A stretch of 64,000 bases of DNA from Ectothiorhodospiraceae bacterium (lineage in GTDB: Bacteria > Pseudomonadota > Gammaproteobacteria > Nitrococcales > Aquisalimonadaceae): the NCBI GenBank assembly GCA_020831845.1, contig JAFIFV010000075.1:62001-126000 (forward strand). The letters are read 5' to 3'. The notes under the pieces are model-generated. The model was not told where the DNA came from, did not search any database, and was given only the letters and a program-made list of their open reading frames with translations. Positions 25,940 to 35,596 of the stretch are shown here, one piece after another. Numbering within the stretch: the first letter of the stretch is position 1; each line of letters begins with the position of its first letter. The translations under genes and the position numbers were made by a program.

Positions 25940-26338
25940 TTAGCTGCTGGCTTCGATACGCTCGAAGATCTTCTCGATTTTTTCCTTCAGCGTATTCGCG
26001 GTGAACGGCTTGACGATGTAACCGTTGACGCCTGCCTGGGCCGCTTCAATGATCTGTTCCCGCTTGGATTCCGCCGTGACCATCAGCACGGGCAGGCCCT
26101 GGAGATCCGGCTCGGCACGCACCGCCTTGAGCAGGTCCAGGCCGGTCATTCCAGGCATATTCCAGTCAGTCACCAGGAAATCGATACCGCCCTTTTTCAG
26201 GACCGGCAGCGCGGTATTACCGTCATCCGCTTCAACCGTGTTGTTGAAGCCCAGATCCCTGAGCAGATTCTTGATGATCCGGCGCATCGTGGAGAAATCA
26301 TCCACGATGAGGATTTTCATGTTCTTGTCCAGACTCAC
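25940..26338 (-). CDS. cheY: chemotaxis response regulator CheY
   Basis: A 132-residue CheY that binds FliM when phosphorylated and changes motor rotation. [18 protein letters not shown] gives the acidic pocket, [11 protein letters not shown] the phospho-acceptor Asp, LMVTAES the Thr, and YIVKPF the Lys. It is of the polar-flagellum type seen in Pseudomonas. I prefer the GTG at 26338, which sits about seven bases after AAGGTGA; the internal ATG at 26320 (MKILIVDDF) is the other option. It is the first gene of the che run, about 150 bp after fliA; the gap contains a small GGGCA/TGCCC hairpin. Confidence 0.96.
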   Translation of the reverse strand: MSLDKNMKILIVDDFSTMRRIIKNLLRDLGFNNTVEADDGNTALPVLKKGGIDFLVTDWNMPGMTGLDLLKAVRAEPDLQGLPVLMVTAESKREQIIEAAQAGVNGYIVKPFTANTLKEKIEKIFERIEASS

Positions 26339-26492
26339 GTTCAATCACCTTTTCCGGTCAACATGGCGAGAGGGCGCACACGGTGTCAGGGCACGAGCAT
26401 GCCCGGTTAAGCGCCGGTATTCTGCCAAACAGAGCGCAATTTCATGGAGGCAGCGACCACAGCGCGGGAATTGATCAGCGCCTCCCCTGGCG

Positions 26493-27224
26493 CTACTGCT
26501 CTTCTGTCCAATCGGCAAGATAGCCCCGCAACTTGAGCATGATGCGGCCGTGAATCTGGCTGACGCGGGATTCGCTGACGCCGAGCACCGCCCCGATTTC
26601 CTTCAGATTCAGTTCCTGCTCGTAGTAAAGGGACATGACGAGTTGCTCCCGCTCCGGCAACAGCCGGATGGCATCAGCCAGGGACTTCCGGAAGGCGTCG
26701 TCCTCCAGTTCGGAGATCGGCTCCGGGGACGCACCGGCGGGCTCCCGGGTCTCCCCGGTTTCCGGATCTTCCTCGTCGATGCTGAACATGCGGGAGACGC
26801 TGCTGTCCAGCAGAATCTGGTGGTACTCATCCAGCCCTATTCCCAGCGCCTCCACCACCTCGCTGTCACGGGCATCGCGGCCGGTGCGGTGCTCGATCTC
26901 GCGGATGACCTCGGCCACCTCCCTGCTCTTGCGATGGACCGAGCGCGGCGTCCAGTCCATCCGGCGGATCTCGTCCAGCATGGCTCCGCGAACACGAATA
27001 CCCGCATATGTCTGGAAACTGGCACCCTGGGTGGGGTCGAACTGGCGCGCGGCTTCCAGCAGACCGATCATGCCGGCCTGGATCAGATCGTCCAGCAGAA
27101 CGGTGTCCGGCAAGCGGGCTGACAGATGCAAGGCAATCCGCTTGACCAGCGGTGCGTTGCTCACAACGAGATCGTTCGCGCTCTGGGCTTCGACGGCTTG
27201 ATAGGCAGCAGCTCTCACTTTCAT
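26493..27224 (-). CDS. fliA: flagellar sigma factor FliA (sigma28)
   Basis: A 243-residue sigma28. Region 2 (LLDDLIQAGMIGLLEAARQF, TYAGIRVRGAMLDEIRRMDW), region 3 (KSREVAEVIREIEHRTGRD) and region 4 (LKEIGAVLGVSESRVSQIHG) are all clear. It directs transcription of late genes, and the promoters before both flagellins here match its sequence preference. The ATG at 27224 overlaps the fleN stop by 4 bp, so the two are coupled. FlgM, its anti-sigma factor, is not in the window. Confidence 0.97.
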   Translation of the reverse strand: MKVRAAAYQAVEAQSANDLVVSNAPLVKRIALHLSARLPDTVLLDDLIQAGMIGLLEAARQFDPTQGASFQTYAGIRVRGAMLDEIRRMDWTPRSVHRKSREVAEVIREIEHRTGRDARDSEVVEALGIGLDEYHQILLDSSVSRMFSIDEEDPETGETREPAGASPEPISELEDDAFRKSLADAIRLLPEREQLVMSLYYEQELNLKEIGAVLGVSESRVSQIHGRIMLKLRGYLADWTEEQ

Positions 27225-28087
27225 TCGGTCAACTCCTCATGACCGCTGCTGTAACGCACGAGGCGCTCCAGAAAGAACTCCAGGTGACCCTCGGCTTCCT
27301 CGGGCAACGGCAGGCGGTCGACTCGGCGCGCCAGTTCCACGAAGGCCCGTCCGGACGGGCTCCCGGGGTAGGCCGACACCACCGCCTTCTGCCGCTGTAC
27401 GGCCTTGCGCAGGCTTTCGTCGGCCGGGATGCTGCCAAGGAAATCCATGGTCACGTCCAGGTAACGGCCTGTCACCCGTGCCAGCTTGTCGAACAGCTCC
27501 TGGCCCTGGCGGTTGCCGGAAACCATGTTCGCCACCACGTGGGCCCTTCTCAAACCGTAGTCCCTGTTCAGCACCTTTATCAACGCGTAGGCATCTGTGA
27601 TGGACGAAGGCTCGTCCAACGCCACCACCAGTACTTCCCGGGCGGCACGGGCGAAGCTGATCACGCTGTCCGCGATGCCCGCCGCCGTATCGATAATCAG
27701 GTAATCCAGATCATGATTGAGTTCACTGAAACTATTGATAAGCCCTGCGTTCTCCGCAGGACCAAGTTCCGCCATGCGCTTGGTGCCGGAGGAAGCGGGC
27801 ACGATCAGGATGCCCTCTGGCCCCTCCACCAGCACCTCTTCGAGACTGGCTTCGCCATCAATGACATGTGACAGGTTGTAGCGCGGCGAAATGCCCAGCA
27901 GCACGTCGATGTTCGCCAGGCCCAGATCTGCATCCATCAGCATGACCCGCGAGCCGGAGCGAGCCAGCGCCACGGACAGGTTCACCGACACACTGCTCTT
28001 GCCGACGCCACCCTTGCCACTGGTTACCGCGATCACCTTCACCGGACGCGGATTCGCCATTCGTCTCAACCCCGCTGCCTGATCCAT
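27221..28087 (-). CDS. fleN: flagellar number regulator FleN/FlhG
   Basis: A 288-residue MinD-like ATPase that limits flagellar number, by restraining FleQ and stimulating FlhF GTPase. It begins MDQAAGLRRM, the DQAxxLR motif used by FlhG proteins to activate FlhF. Then VIAVTSGKGGVGKSSVSVNL (deviant Walker A) and LMDADLGLANIDVLLG follow. The C-terminal amphipathic helix (membrane targeting) looks present (LEFFLERLVRY). ATG at 28087. It lies 90 bp after flhF and overlaps fliA by 4 bp. Confidence 0.95.
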   Translation of the reverse strand: MDQAAGLRRMANPRPVKVIAVTSGKGGVGKSSVSVNLSVALARSGSRVMLMDADLGLANIDVLLGISPRYNLSHVIDGEASLEEVLVEGPEGILIVPASSGTKRMAELGPAENAGLINSFSELNHDLDYLIIDTAAGIADSVISFARAAREVLVVALDEPSSITDAYALIKVLNRDYGLRRAHVVANMVSGNRQGQELFDKLARVTGRYLDVTMDFLGSIPADESLRKAVQRQKAVVSAYPGSPSGRAFVELARRVDRLPLPEEAEGHLEFFLERLVRYSSGHEELTE

Positions 28088-28177
28088 TCACCACCCCTAA
28101 GGCGACGCGATCTGCGCCACCGAATGTTGTTATCGGGTCGTTTTAACCCGTGCCACAGCCGCCGACTACCGATCCGT

Positions 28178-29617
28178 TCACACTGGGGCCGATGGCATCT
28201 GCTGGCCGCCGAACGCCAGCGCCAGTTCATCATCGTCCACCGTCTGCCGGTGATGCTCCACCAGCGCCAGCGCTTCCTGAACCAGCTTATCACTGCGTGC
28301 GGGCAGCAGATCCTCAGGCACCCGCTGCCCGGTGCCCAGATAGGCGGCGGGCAGGCGCTGGCGCAACAGCATGGTGAGGACTCCGCCAAGGCTGGTGGCT
28401 TCATCGGTCTTCGTGATGACGCATCCCGCCAGCCCCACCCGCTTGAAGGTCTTCGCCGTTTCGTTGAGCGAGGAGAGCTGGGTCGTGGCGGACACCACCA
28501 GGTAGCTCCTGATAGCGGCCTTCTGGTGACGCAGGGCGTTGAACTGCTCCGCCAGCCGCACGTCCCGCTGGCTCATGCCCGCGGTATCCAGCAGTACCAG
28601 CCGCTTGTCGCGGAGATCCTCCAGCACCTTGCCCAGTTCCGCCGCACTGGCGGCCGTCTGAACCGGCACACCGAGTATCCGACCGAAGTTGCGGAGCTGG
28701 TCCTGAGCTCCGATGCGATAGTTGTCGGTGCTCACCAGAGCCACATGCTGCCGTCCGTGCCGCAAGGCGAACCGCGCTGCCAGTTTGGCTACCGTGGTGG
28801 TCTTGCCGACCCCGGTGGGTCCAACGACGGCGATGATCCCCCCGCGCTCGACGATGTCGTCGCCCGTCACCGGCAAGTGCCGGGTGACCATTGCCAGGGC
28901 CTGGCGAAGCGCGATCTCCGGCCTTACCCCCTCGGTCACGCGGTCCGCAAGCTTCCTGCAGACGTCCGGGCCGAACCCCATTTCCGTAAGCTGCCTCAGC
29001 AGCAGCGTGCGTTCGGGATGACGCTGGCCCCGTTGCTGCCAGTCCAGAACGCTAAGTTGATTCTCAAAAAGACTTCGTAGTGTCTTGATTTCACTTCGCA
29101 TCTCACGAATAGCCGGCTCCTGCGTCCATTCCACATCCGCCAGACTGGAACGCGACTTCGACTTCGACTTCGGCTTCGCCTTTTGCTTGTCCGCTTCGGG
29201 CTTCTTCGGCACGGCCTTGGACGCCTTCTCCGGAAACGTGAAGGCGCCAGCGATGGCGCGCTCAAGATCGTCTTCCAGCGCGTCATCCACCGCGACGTCA
29301 ATCCGTTGACGCTGCGCCGGCGGCTCGCCGCCCGGCTGCTGCGCCTGCTTCAGGGCATCGCCGAAAGAACGCCGCGATTCCGGCGTGGAGGTGAAGTCGG
29401 CTCTGCCACGAGGACGGTCGACTGCTTCCCGACGAGCCTGACGCTCGCTGACAAGTGCCGCCTCCACCGCTGCCTGATCGAAGTCGATGGCTGATATGAC
29501 CTCGACGCCGCCGGTGACCGTCTTGCTGGAGAGTATGACCGCATCCGGCCCGTGCTCGTCCCGAACCCGCTTGATGGCCTGTCGCATGTCCTGCGCGAAG
29601 ATTCGCTTGATCTTCAT
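28178..29617 (-). CDS. flhF: SRP-like GTPase FlhF (polar flagellum placement)
   Basis: A 479-residue SRP-family GTPase that marks the pole for flagellar assembly. The basic N-terminal B domain (MKIKRIFAQDMRQAIKRV) is followed by a low-complexity region including a Lys/Ser-rich stretch (about 145-160). The NG domain has the P-loop VVGPTGVGKTTTVAKLA, then VSTDNYRIGAQDQL, VLLDTAGM and ITKTDEATSLGGVL. The ATG at 29617 is 18 bp after flhA, so the two are probably co-transcribed. Together with FleN it sets a single or few polar flagella. Confidence 0.95.
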   Translation of the reverse strand: MKIKRIFAQDMRQAIKRVRDEHGPDAVILSSKTVTGGVEVISAIDFDQAAVEAALVSERQARREAVDRPRGRADFTSTPESRRSFGDALKQAQQPGGEPPAQRQRIDVAVDDALEDDLERAIAGAFTFPEKASKAVPKKPEADKQKAKPKSKSKSRSSLADVEWTQEPAIREMRSEIKTLRSLFENQLSVLDWQQRGQRHPERTLLLRQLTEMGFGPDVCRKLADRVTEGVRPEIALRQALAMVTRHLPVTGDDIVERGGIIAVVGPTGVGKTTTVAKLAARFALRHGRQHVALVSTDNYRIGAQDQLRNFGRILGVPVQTAASAAELGKVLEDLRDKRLVLLDTAGMSQRDVRLAEQFNALRHQKAAIRSYLVVSATTQLSSLNETAKTFKRVGLAGCVITKTDEATSLGGVLTMLLRQRLPAAYLGTGQRVPEDLLPARSDKLVQEALALVEHHRQTVDDDELALAFGGQQMPSAPV

Positions 29618-29635
29618 GGTGACCTCACCTTCCCG

Positions 29636-31774
29636 TTATCCGCCCTGCCCGCCGGCCACGTCCTGGCGGCCGATGGAAGCGACGATGCGTACCTGTTTCT
29701 CATCCGGCACTTCGTTGTAGGAGAGCACGTGGAGGCTCTGGATACTGTGCCGGGTAAGCCGCGTCAGCCAATGCCGCAGTTGCGGCGCCGTCAGCAGGAC
29801 GGCCGGCTGGCCCAGGCTTTCCTGGCGCTGCGCGGCGTCGCTGAGCGAGCGTTGCAGGCGGTCCGCCAGACCCGGCTCGAAACCGCCGGCGCCCTCGCCG
29901 TTGCCCTGAACTGCATTGAGCAATATCTGTTCCAACTGCGGATCGAGCGTGATCACCGGCAGCTCCTTGCGCATGCCGTTCACGTTCTGCACGATCATCC
30001 GCCCAAGCGCCTCGCGCACGGCGATGGTCAGCTGCGCCGGATCCTTGGTGCGATGACCGTGCTCCGCCAGCGTCTCGACGATGCTCCGCATATCGCGAAT
30101 GGGGACGCGTTCCTCGAGCAAGGTCTGCAGCACCTTCACCACGGCGCTGAGCGGCAGAATGTTCGGAATCAACTCGTCCACCAGCTTGGGCTGTGAACGC
30201 GCCAGCATGTCCAGAATCTTCTGCGTTTCCTCGTGGCCCAGCAGCTGATGCGCGCTGGACTGGATGATCTGGCTGAGATGGGTGGCCACCACGGTGCTTG
30301 CATCCACCACGGTGTATCCCATGGTCTGGGCCTGGTCGCGCTGGGACTGGTCGATCCATACGGCATCCAGGCCGAAGGCGGGATCCTTGGTGGCGGCACC
30401 GGAAATCTGGCCGGAGACGCCACCGGGGTTGATGGCAAGCTCCCTGCTGGGCTGTATCTCGGCCTCCGCCACCGGCACGCCTAGAACACTGATGCGGTAG
30501 GCGTTCGGTCCCAGATCCAGGTTGTCGCGGATGTGTACCGACTGCACCAGAAAGCCGAGATCCTGCGAGAGCTTCTTCCGCACCCCCTTGATCCGGGTCA
30601 GCAACTGCCCTCCCTGGTTGCGGTCCACCAGCGGAATCAGGCCGTAGCCCACTTCCAGCCCGATGACATCCACCGGCGGCACGTCATCCCAGGACAGATC
30701 CCGCTGCTCGGCCACCGGTGCCGCGTCGTCATCACGCTTGTCCTTGCGGTTGCGTGATCGTTGCTCGGCCACCGTCTCCACTTCGGGCTGGACCTGGTTC
30801 TTCTTGTGAATTCGCCAGGCCAGCCCGCCGGCCAGCGCGGCCAGGGTCAGGAAAGCCAGGTTAGGCATGCCCGGGATCAGGCCCATGATGCCGATCACGC
30901 CGGCGCTGATGGCCAGTGCCTTGGGGTTGCCGAACAGCTGTTGCAGTACTTGTCCGCCCATGTCCTGCGACGAAGACACACGGGTCACCAGAATGCCCGC
31001 TCCGGTGGACAGCACCAGCGATGGGATCTGCGCAACCAGGCCGTCGCCGATGGTGAGCAGCGTGTAGGTGCGCACGGCGTCGTTGAATTCCATGCCGTGC
31101 TGCAGCAGGCCGATGGCCAGGCCGCCGATGATATTGATGAAAAGAATCAGTATCCCGGCGATGGCATCACCGCGAACGAACTTGCTGGCACCGTCCATGG
31201 AGCCATAGAAATCCGCTTCCTGCGCCACTTCCGCCCGGCGCGTACGCGCTTCGTCCTGGTTGATCAGTCCGGAGTTCAGATCGGCGTCGATGGCCATCTG
31301 CTTACCGGGCAGTGCGTCCAGGGTGAATCGAGCGCTGACTTCCGAGATGCGGCCGGCGCCCTTGGTGACGACGACGAAGTTGATGATGACCAGAATGCCG
31401 AACACCACCAGCCCCACCGCATAGTTTCCGCCGACCACGAATTCACCGAAGGCGCGAATCACGTTGCCTGCGGCATCGGTCCCGGTATGACCTTCCAGCA
31501 GCACGACGCGGGTGGATGCAACGTTGAGCCCCAGGCGTAGCAGCGTGGCGACCAGCAGCACGGTGGGGAACACCGCGAACTCCAGCGGCCGCGGCGTGTA
31601 CACCGCAACCAGCATGATCACCAGTGACAACGCGATGTTGAACGTGAACAGCATGTCCAGCGCCAGCGGCGGCATGGGCAGGATCATCATGGCCAGCAAG
31701 GCCATCAGCAGCAGCGGCGTTCCAAGGCCGTTCCTGCTGAGTTCACGTATGTTGTTCATGACGGCACTGGTCAT
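29636..31774 (-). CDS. flhA: flagellar type III export apparatus protein FlhA
   Basis: A 712-residue export-gate protein. The N-terminal half has about eight membrane helices with the FHIPEP-type block (RFTLDALPGKQMAIDADLNS around 145-165). A linker with Lys/Asp-rich charge (NRKDKRDDD) leads to the cytoplasmic C-terminal domain that docks chaperone-substrate complexes. Length matches the family (~690-710). ATG at 31774; 84 bp downstream of flhB. I do not see a clear sigma54 promoter in that gap. Confidence 0.96.
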   Translation of the reverse strand: MTSAVMNNIRELSRNGLGTPLLLMALLAMMILPMPPLALDMLFTFNIALSLVIMLVAVYTPRPLEFAVFPTVLLVATLLRLGLNVASTRVVLLEGHTGTDAAGNVIRAFGEFVVGGNYAVGLVVFGILVIINFVVVTKGAGRISEVSARFTLDALPGKQMAIDADLNSGLINQDEARTRRAEVAQEADFYGSMDGASKFVRGDAIAGILILFINIIGGLAIGLLQHGMEFNDAVRTYTLLTIGDGLVAQIPSLVLSTGAGILVTRVSSSQDMGGQVLQQLFGNPKALAISAGVIGIMGLIPGMPNLAFLTLAALAGGLAWRIHKKNQVQPEVETVAEQRSRNRKDKRDDDAAPVAEQRDLSWDDVPPVDVIGLEVGYGLIPLVDRNQGGQLLTRIKGVRKKLSQDLGFLVQSVHIRDNLDLGPNAYRISVLGVPVAEAEIQPSRELAINPGGVSGQISGAATKDPAFGLDAVWIDQSQRDQAQTMGYTVVDASTVVATHLSQIIQSSAHQLLGHEETQKILDMLARSQPKLVDELIPNILPLSAVVKVLQTLLEERVPIRDMRSIVETLAEHGHRTKDPAQLTIAVREALGRMIVQNVNGMRKELPVITLDPQLEQILLNAVQGNGEGAGGFEPGLADRLQRSLSDAAQRQESLGQPAVLLTAPQLRHWLTRLTRHSIQSLHVLSYNEVPDEKQVRIVASIGRQDVAGGQGG

Positions 31775-31858
31775 GGACTGTCTGGCTCCTGCTGGCCCCG
31801 AAGGGCCTGTTGATCGTCACCGGCACCACCAGCTGGTGTCGGCTTCATGGCGCCGGCG

Positions 31859-33034
31859 TCAGTTTCCCGGCGCTTCCCCCGGCTGCCATCCGGCCGCCCG
31901 GGTGTACTTGATGAACTCTTCCGGCAACTGCGGTTTGGGCCGCTGGGGCCTTTCCCCACCGTGGCGCCGGGCATGGCGCAGCTGGTAGATGTAGGCCAGC
32001 ACCTGGGCGACCGCGAGGTACAGCCCGGCCGGCACTTCCTGCTCCAGCTCGGTGGTGTAATACAAGGCCCGTGCCAACGGCGGCGCCTCGAAGGTGGGAA
32101 TACGGTGTTCGCCGGCCAGCTCGCGGATCTTCAGGGCAACCTCCCCGACGCCTTTTGCGATCACCCGCGGCGCGCGCATGGTCTTCTGATCGTATTGCAG
32201 CGCGACGGCGAAGTGGGTGGGGTTGGTCACCACGACATCGGCTTTGGGCACGTTCTCCATCATCCGACCCTGGGCAATCTGCTGCTGCAGTTGCCGGATC
32301 TTGCTCTTCACCTCCGGCTTGCCTTCGGTCTGCTTGAACTCGTCCTTGACCTCCTGCCGAGTCATTTTCAGTTTCTTGGTGTGGTCCCAGAGCTGGTAGG
32401 GAATGTCCACCAGCGCCACCAGGATCATGGCGCAGGACAGCGCGAAGAAGGCCCAGAAGAACATCGTGGCTCCCTGCAGCAACCCCGGCTCCAGCTGCGC
32501 CTGCGCCAGTTGCCGGATCTGTCCCTGCATGGCCCACACCAGAAGCGTACCCACGCCGCCGACCACAGTGACCTTGGCGATCGCTTTCGCCAACTCGATA
32601 GCAGCCTTGGGCCCGAACATGCGCCCCAGCCCCTTCACCGGATTCAGCTTGGAAAGCTTCGGCTGCAGGGCCTTGCCGCTGAACGTCCAGCCCCCGAGCA
32701 GCGCCGGCGTCACCAGCGCCGCCAGCAGCATGAGTGCGGCGAATGGCGCCACGGCGGCCAGGCCCAATGCAACGGCGTGACGGAAATACCGCGCCGGGGC
32801 CTCAGGGTCGAAGATGTCGTTGCGGCTGACGGTGAATGCCAGATCGAATACCTGGAAGAGCTGACCCAGCATGTACCCGCCGAACACCAGCAGGCCGCCT
32901 GCGCCCAGCACCATGATGGCGGTCGTGTTCAGTTCCTTTGATCGTGGAACCTGGCCTTTGTCCTTCGCGTCCTGGCGTCGTTTGGGCGTAGGTTGTTCTG
33001 TTTTTTCCTGCCCGTTCTCGTTCTCTTCAGCCAT
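31859..33034 (-). CDS. flhB: flagellar type III export switch protein FlhB
   Basis: A 391-residue export-gate protein with four membrane helices and a cytoplasmic C-terminal domain. The self-cleavage site NPTH is intact (VVVTNPTHFAVALQYD, near residue 270), so the hook-to-filament switch should work normally. The charged N-terminus EKTEQPTPKRRQDAKDKGQV is typical. The C-terminal tail is extended and Pro/Arg-rich. ATG at 33034. It lies 90 bp after fliR. A second gene (19044-19367) encodes only the post-cleavage domain. Confidence 0.97.
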   Translation of the reverse strand: MAEENENGQEKTEQPTPKRRQDAKDKGQVPRSKELNTTAIMVLGAGGLLVFGGYMLGQLFQVFDLAFTVSRNDIFDPEAPARYFRHAVALGLAAVAPFAALMLLAALVTPALLGGWTFSGKALQPKLSKLNPVKGLGRMFGPKAAIELAKAIAKVTVVGGVGTLLVWAMQGQIRQLAQAQLEPGLLQGATMFFWAFFALSCAMILVALVDIPYQLWDHTKKLKMTRQEVKDEFKQTEGKPEVKSKIRQLQQQIAQGRMMENVPKADVVVTNPTHFAVALQYDQKTMRAPRVIAKGVGEVALKIRELAGEHRIPTFEAPPLARALYYTTELEQEVPAGLYLAVAQVLAYIYQLRHARRHGGERPQRPKPQLPEEFIKYTRAAGWQPGEAPGN

Positions 33035-33124
33035 GTCGGTTTTCCGGCGATCACCCTGTCCGACAGGGGGTAAAGCAGAAACCGTGCCCGCATGGCAGAG
33101 CGGGCGGCCCGGGAGGGTCCACGA

Positions 33125-33901
33125 CTACAGGCCCAGCATGCGGCTCAGTGTGTTGAAGGCATCACTCCAGATCGCGGAGAAACGGCGCGGCAAGGAGGGG
33201 ATGACCAGGATCAGAATCAGCAGAAAGCCCAGGGTCATGGTCACCGGGAAGCCGACCGAAAAGATATTCATCTGCGGGGCGGCACGGGTCATCACGCCCA
33301 GGGCGGCGTTCACGATCAGCAGCATCATGATGGCTGGCAGTGCGATCAACACGGCCCCGGCATACATCTGCGACGCCCAGGCCACCAGTCGGACATACTC
33401 GCCCTGTGCCAGGCCTTCCGTACCCACCGGCACCGAGACAAAGCTCGCCGCCACGAGCTCGATCAGCATGAGATGGCCACCCATGGCCAGGAACAGCAAG
33501 GTGACGACCACGGTGAGGAACTGGGATATCACCGGCGTGGACTGTCCGCTTTGCGGGTCCACCATGGTGGCGAAGCCCAGGCCCATGGTCAGCGCGATAC
33601 TCTCGCCGGCAATGGCGACGCTCTGGAAGGCCATGCCAACCAGCAGGCCCATGGACAGCCCGATCAGCACCTGCTGCACCATGATCAGCAGCCCGTCGAA
33701 TGACAGCGGCTCAACGGCCGGCGCGCTGCCGGCTGCGGGCATCACCGCCACGGTCAGCGCCACCGCCAGCAGCAGGCGGATGCGTACCGGGATCTGCGAA
33801 TTGCCGAAGATCGGCGCCGTGAACATCATGGCGCCCATGCGGGCGAACGGCCACATGAAGCTGCCTATCCAGGCCATGATTTCGGCGGTGGTGATGACCA
33901 T
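33125..33901 (-). CDS. fliR: flagellar export protein FliR
   Basis: A 258-residue hydrophobic protein with about six to seven membrane segments, part of the FliPQR export gate core. Family text such as FMWPFARMGAMMFTAPIFG, LGLGFATMVDPQSG and FLAMGGHLMLIELVAASF is visible. ATG at 33901, 11 bp after fliQ. Confidence 0.95.
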   Translation of the reverse strand: MVITTAEIMAWIGSFMWPFARMGAMMFTAPIFGNSQIPVRIRLLLAVALTVAVMPAAGSAPAVEPLSFDGLLIMVQQVLIGLSMGLLVGMAFQSVAIAGESIALTMGLGFATMVDPQSGQSTPVISQFLTVVVTLLFLAMGGHLMLIELVAASFVSVPVGTEGLAQGEYVRLVAWASQMYAGAVLIALPAIMMLLIVNAALGVMTRAAPQMNIFSVGFPVTMTLGFLLILILVIPSLPRRFSAIWSDAFNTLSRMLGL

Positions 33902-33912
33902 GAACGGAAGCG

Positions 33913-34182
33913 TCAGCTCACCCAGCCGGGCACATTCAGGAACATCGAACGGGTGAAGTCCACCAGTGTCGCCAGCATCCAGGGCGACAGCAGGAACAGG
34001 ATCAGCACCAGCACACCCAGCTTGGGCACGAAACTCATCGTCTGCTCGTTGATCTGCGTAGCCGCCTGGAACATGCCCACCAACACGCCTACGATCAGCG
34101 CGCTCAACAGGATGGGGCTGGCAAGCAACACGGCCACATACAGGGCCTCGCGGCCGATTTGCACGGCGAAATCCGGACTCAT
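33913..34182 (-). CDS. fliQ: flagellar export protein FliQ
   Basis: An 89-residue protein with two membrane helices; the usual FliQ length is 89. IGREALYVAVLLASPILLSAL and GMFQAATQINEQTMSFVPKL are diagnostic. It joins FliP and FliR in the export gate. It lies 16 bp after fliP. Confidence 0.96.
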   Translation of the reverse strand: MSPDFAVQIGREALYVAVLLASPILLSALIVGVLVGMFQAATQINEQTMSFVPKLGVLVLILFLLSPWMLATLVDFTRSMFLNVPGWVS

Positions 34183-34198
34183 GCGCGTTTCCTCGGGG

Positions 34199-34969
34199 TC
34201 ATGTCAGAAAGCTGGCGGCTAGCGTGCCCATGATCAGCGACCAGCCGTCCACCAGCACGAACAGCATGATCTTGAAGGGCAGCGAGATGATCATCGGCGA
34301 GAGCATCAGCATACCCATTGACATCAGGGTGCTGGAGACCACCAGGTCGATGATCAGGAACGGCAGGAACAGGATGAAACCGATCTGGAACGCGGTCTTC
34401 AGCTCGCTGGTCATGAAGGCCGGCACCAGTACCGAGAACGGCACCTCTTCAATGGTGGCCACCGGGCCGTTGCCTGAGATCCGCATGAACATGGCCAGGT
34501 CCTCTTCCCGGGTCTGGCTGGACATGAAATCCCGGAACGGTCCGATGGCCGCCTGCAGGGCATCGTCCGCCGCCAGCTCCTCCGCCATGTAGGGCTGCAC
34601 CGCATCGTCGTAGACCTGTTCGAACACCGGCCACATCACGAACAGCGTCAGAAAGAAGGCCAGCCCCAGCAGAATCTGGTTGGAGGGCGTCTGCGACGTG
34701 CCGATGGCATTTCGGAGGATCCCCAGCACGACGATGATCCGGGTGAAGGCCGTCATCATCAGCAACGCCGCCGGCAGCAGCGTCAGGATGGTCATCAGGA
34801 ACAGCACCTGCAGGCTGATGCTGTATGAGGTGCCCTCGTCCGTGTCCTGGACGGTTATCGCCTCCAGACCACCGACCTGGGCGGACAGCAGCGACGGCAG
34901 TAACAGCAGCGCCGGCAGCAACAGGCCGGGCCACGCCTTGCGGTAGAAACAGGAGAAACTTGCTGACAT
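34199..34969 (-). CDS. fliP: flagellar export protein FliP
   Basis: A 256-residue gate protein with a cleavable signal-like N-terminus (LLLPALLLLPSLLSAQ) and four membrane helices. FTRIIVVLGILRNAIGTSQT and the FILFLPFLIIDLVVSSTLMS block are typical. I prefer the ATG at 34969, which starts the signal peptide; an ATG at 34996 adds nine residues and neither has a strong ribosome site. It lies 57 bp after fliO. Confidence 0.94.
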   Translation of the reverse strand: MSASFSCFYRKAWPGLLLPALLLLPSLLSAQVGGLEAITVQDTDEGTSYSISLQVLFLMTILTLLPAALLMMTAFTRIIVVLGILRNAIGTSQTPSNQILLGLAFFLTLFVMWPVFEQVYDDAVQPYMAEELAADDALQAAIGPFRDFMSSQTREEDLAMFMRISGNGPVATIEEVPFSVLVPAFMTSELKTAFQIGFILFLPFLIIDLVVSSTLMSMGMLMLSPMIISLPFKIMLFVLVDGWSLIMGTLAASFLT

Positions 34970-35026
34970 TGCTTGGCGACCGTCCTCGATAAACATGCGT
35001 CGGGAGGACGGTCGGAGAAGGGGGGG

Positions 35027-35596
35027 TCAGGCGTCCGGCTTGCCTTGCTGACGCTGCATCAGCTCACGCAGCCGATTCTGGAAACCGCTCTGCTGACCCG
35101 CCCCTGGCACTCCGACACCGGGTCGGTTCCCGGCGTCCTCCAGTGGTTTATCGAGCACATGCAAAGTCTGTACCCGCCCGGGCGCGACGCCCAATAATAG
35201 TTGTTGCTGACCCACCTGCAGCAATACGACCCGCTCCTTGGTTCCAACTGAAACGCCGCCCAGCACACGGAGCTGGGACGTGCCAGGCTGGGAGAAACCC
35301 TGCAAGCGCTTGATCAGCCAGCCCAGGGCGACGATCACCGCCAGCACCACGGCCAGCCCGATGGTCACACGCAGCAGCGCAGTGGTATCCACGCCCGGGC
35401 GCGTCGTTTCCTCGGCCAACAGTGGCGCCGCCGCCAGAAAATTGGCGGCCAATGCCAGCAGGAGGACGGAGAGGCGTCGACTTACTGACCTTGCAACTGA
35501 TGGAGCCATACCCCAGCGTCGTTGCGCGCCTTGGTGGAGAGCCGCACGACGACGCCCTGCGGCTGGCTCTACCGGTTGGAAGGTCAGGAACGTCAT
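35027..35596 (-). CDS. fliO: flagellar assembly protein FliO
   Basis: FliO helps assemble the FliPQR gate. The product has a signal-like segment (VLLLALAANFLAAAPLLA), a membrane helix (VTIGLAVVLAVIVALGWLI) and a small cytoplasmic domain (LRVLGGVSVGTKERVVLLQV). The ATG at 35596 overlaps the fliN stop by 4 bp and gives 189 residues. An ATG at 35509 would give 160 residues starting right before the signal segment and closer to the usual FliO length, so the start is uncertain. It precedes fliP in the fliKLMNOPQR-flhB run. Confidence 0.88.
   Translation of the reverse strand: MTFLTFQPVEPAAGRRRAALHQGAQRRWGMAPSVARSVSRRLSVLLLALAANFLAAAPLLAEETTRPGVDTTALLRVTIGLAVVLAVIVALGWLIKRLQGFSQPGTSQLRVLGGVSVGTKERVVLLQVGQQQLLLGVAPGRVQTLHVLDKPLEDAGNRPGVGVPGAGQQSGFQNRLRELMQRQQGKPDA

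Noticed and set aside
26345-26492. GG-N10-GC pair before cheY as a sigma54 promoter
   Set aside because: The spacing fits, but the -12 region reads CGGC instead of TTGC and the match is too weak to call.
28088-28177. TGGCACGGG sequence between flhF and fleN as a sigma54 promoter
   Set aside because: The -24-like part is good, but no GC occurs at the required spacing for the -12 element.
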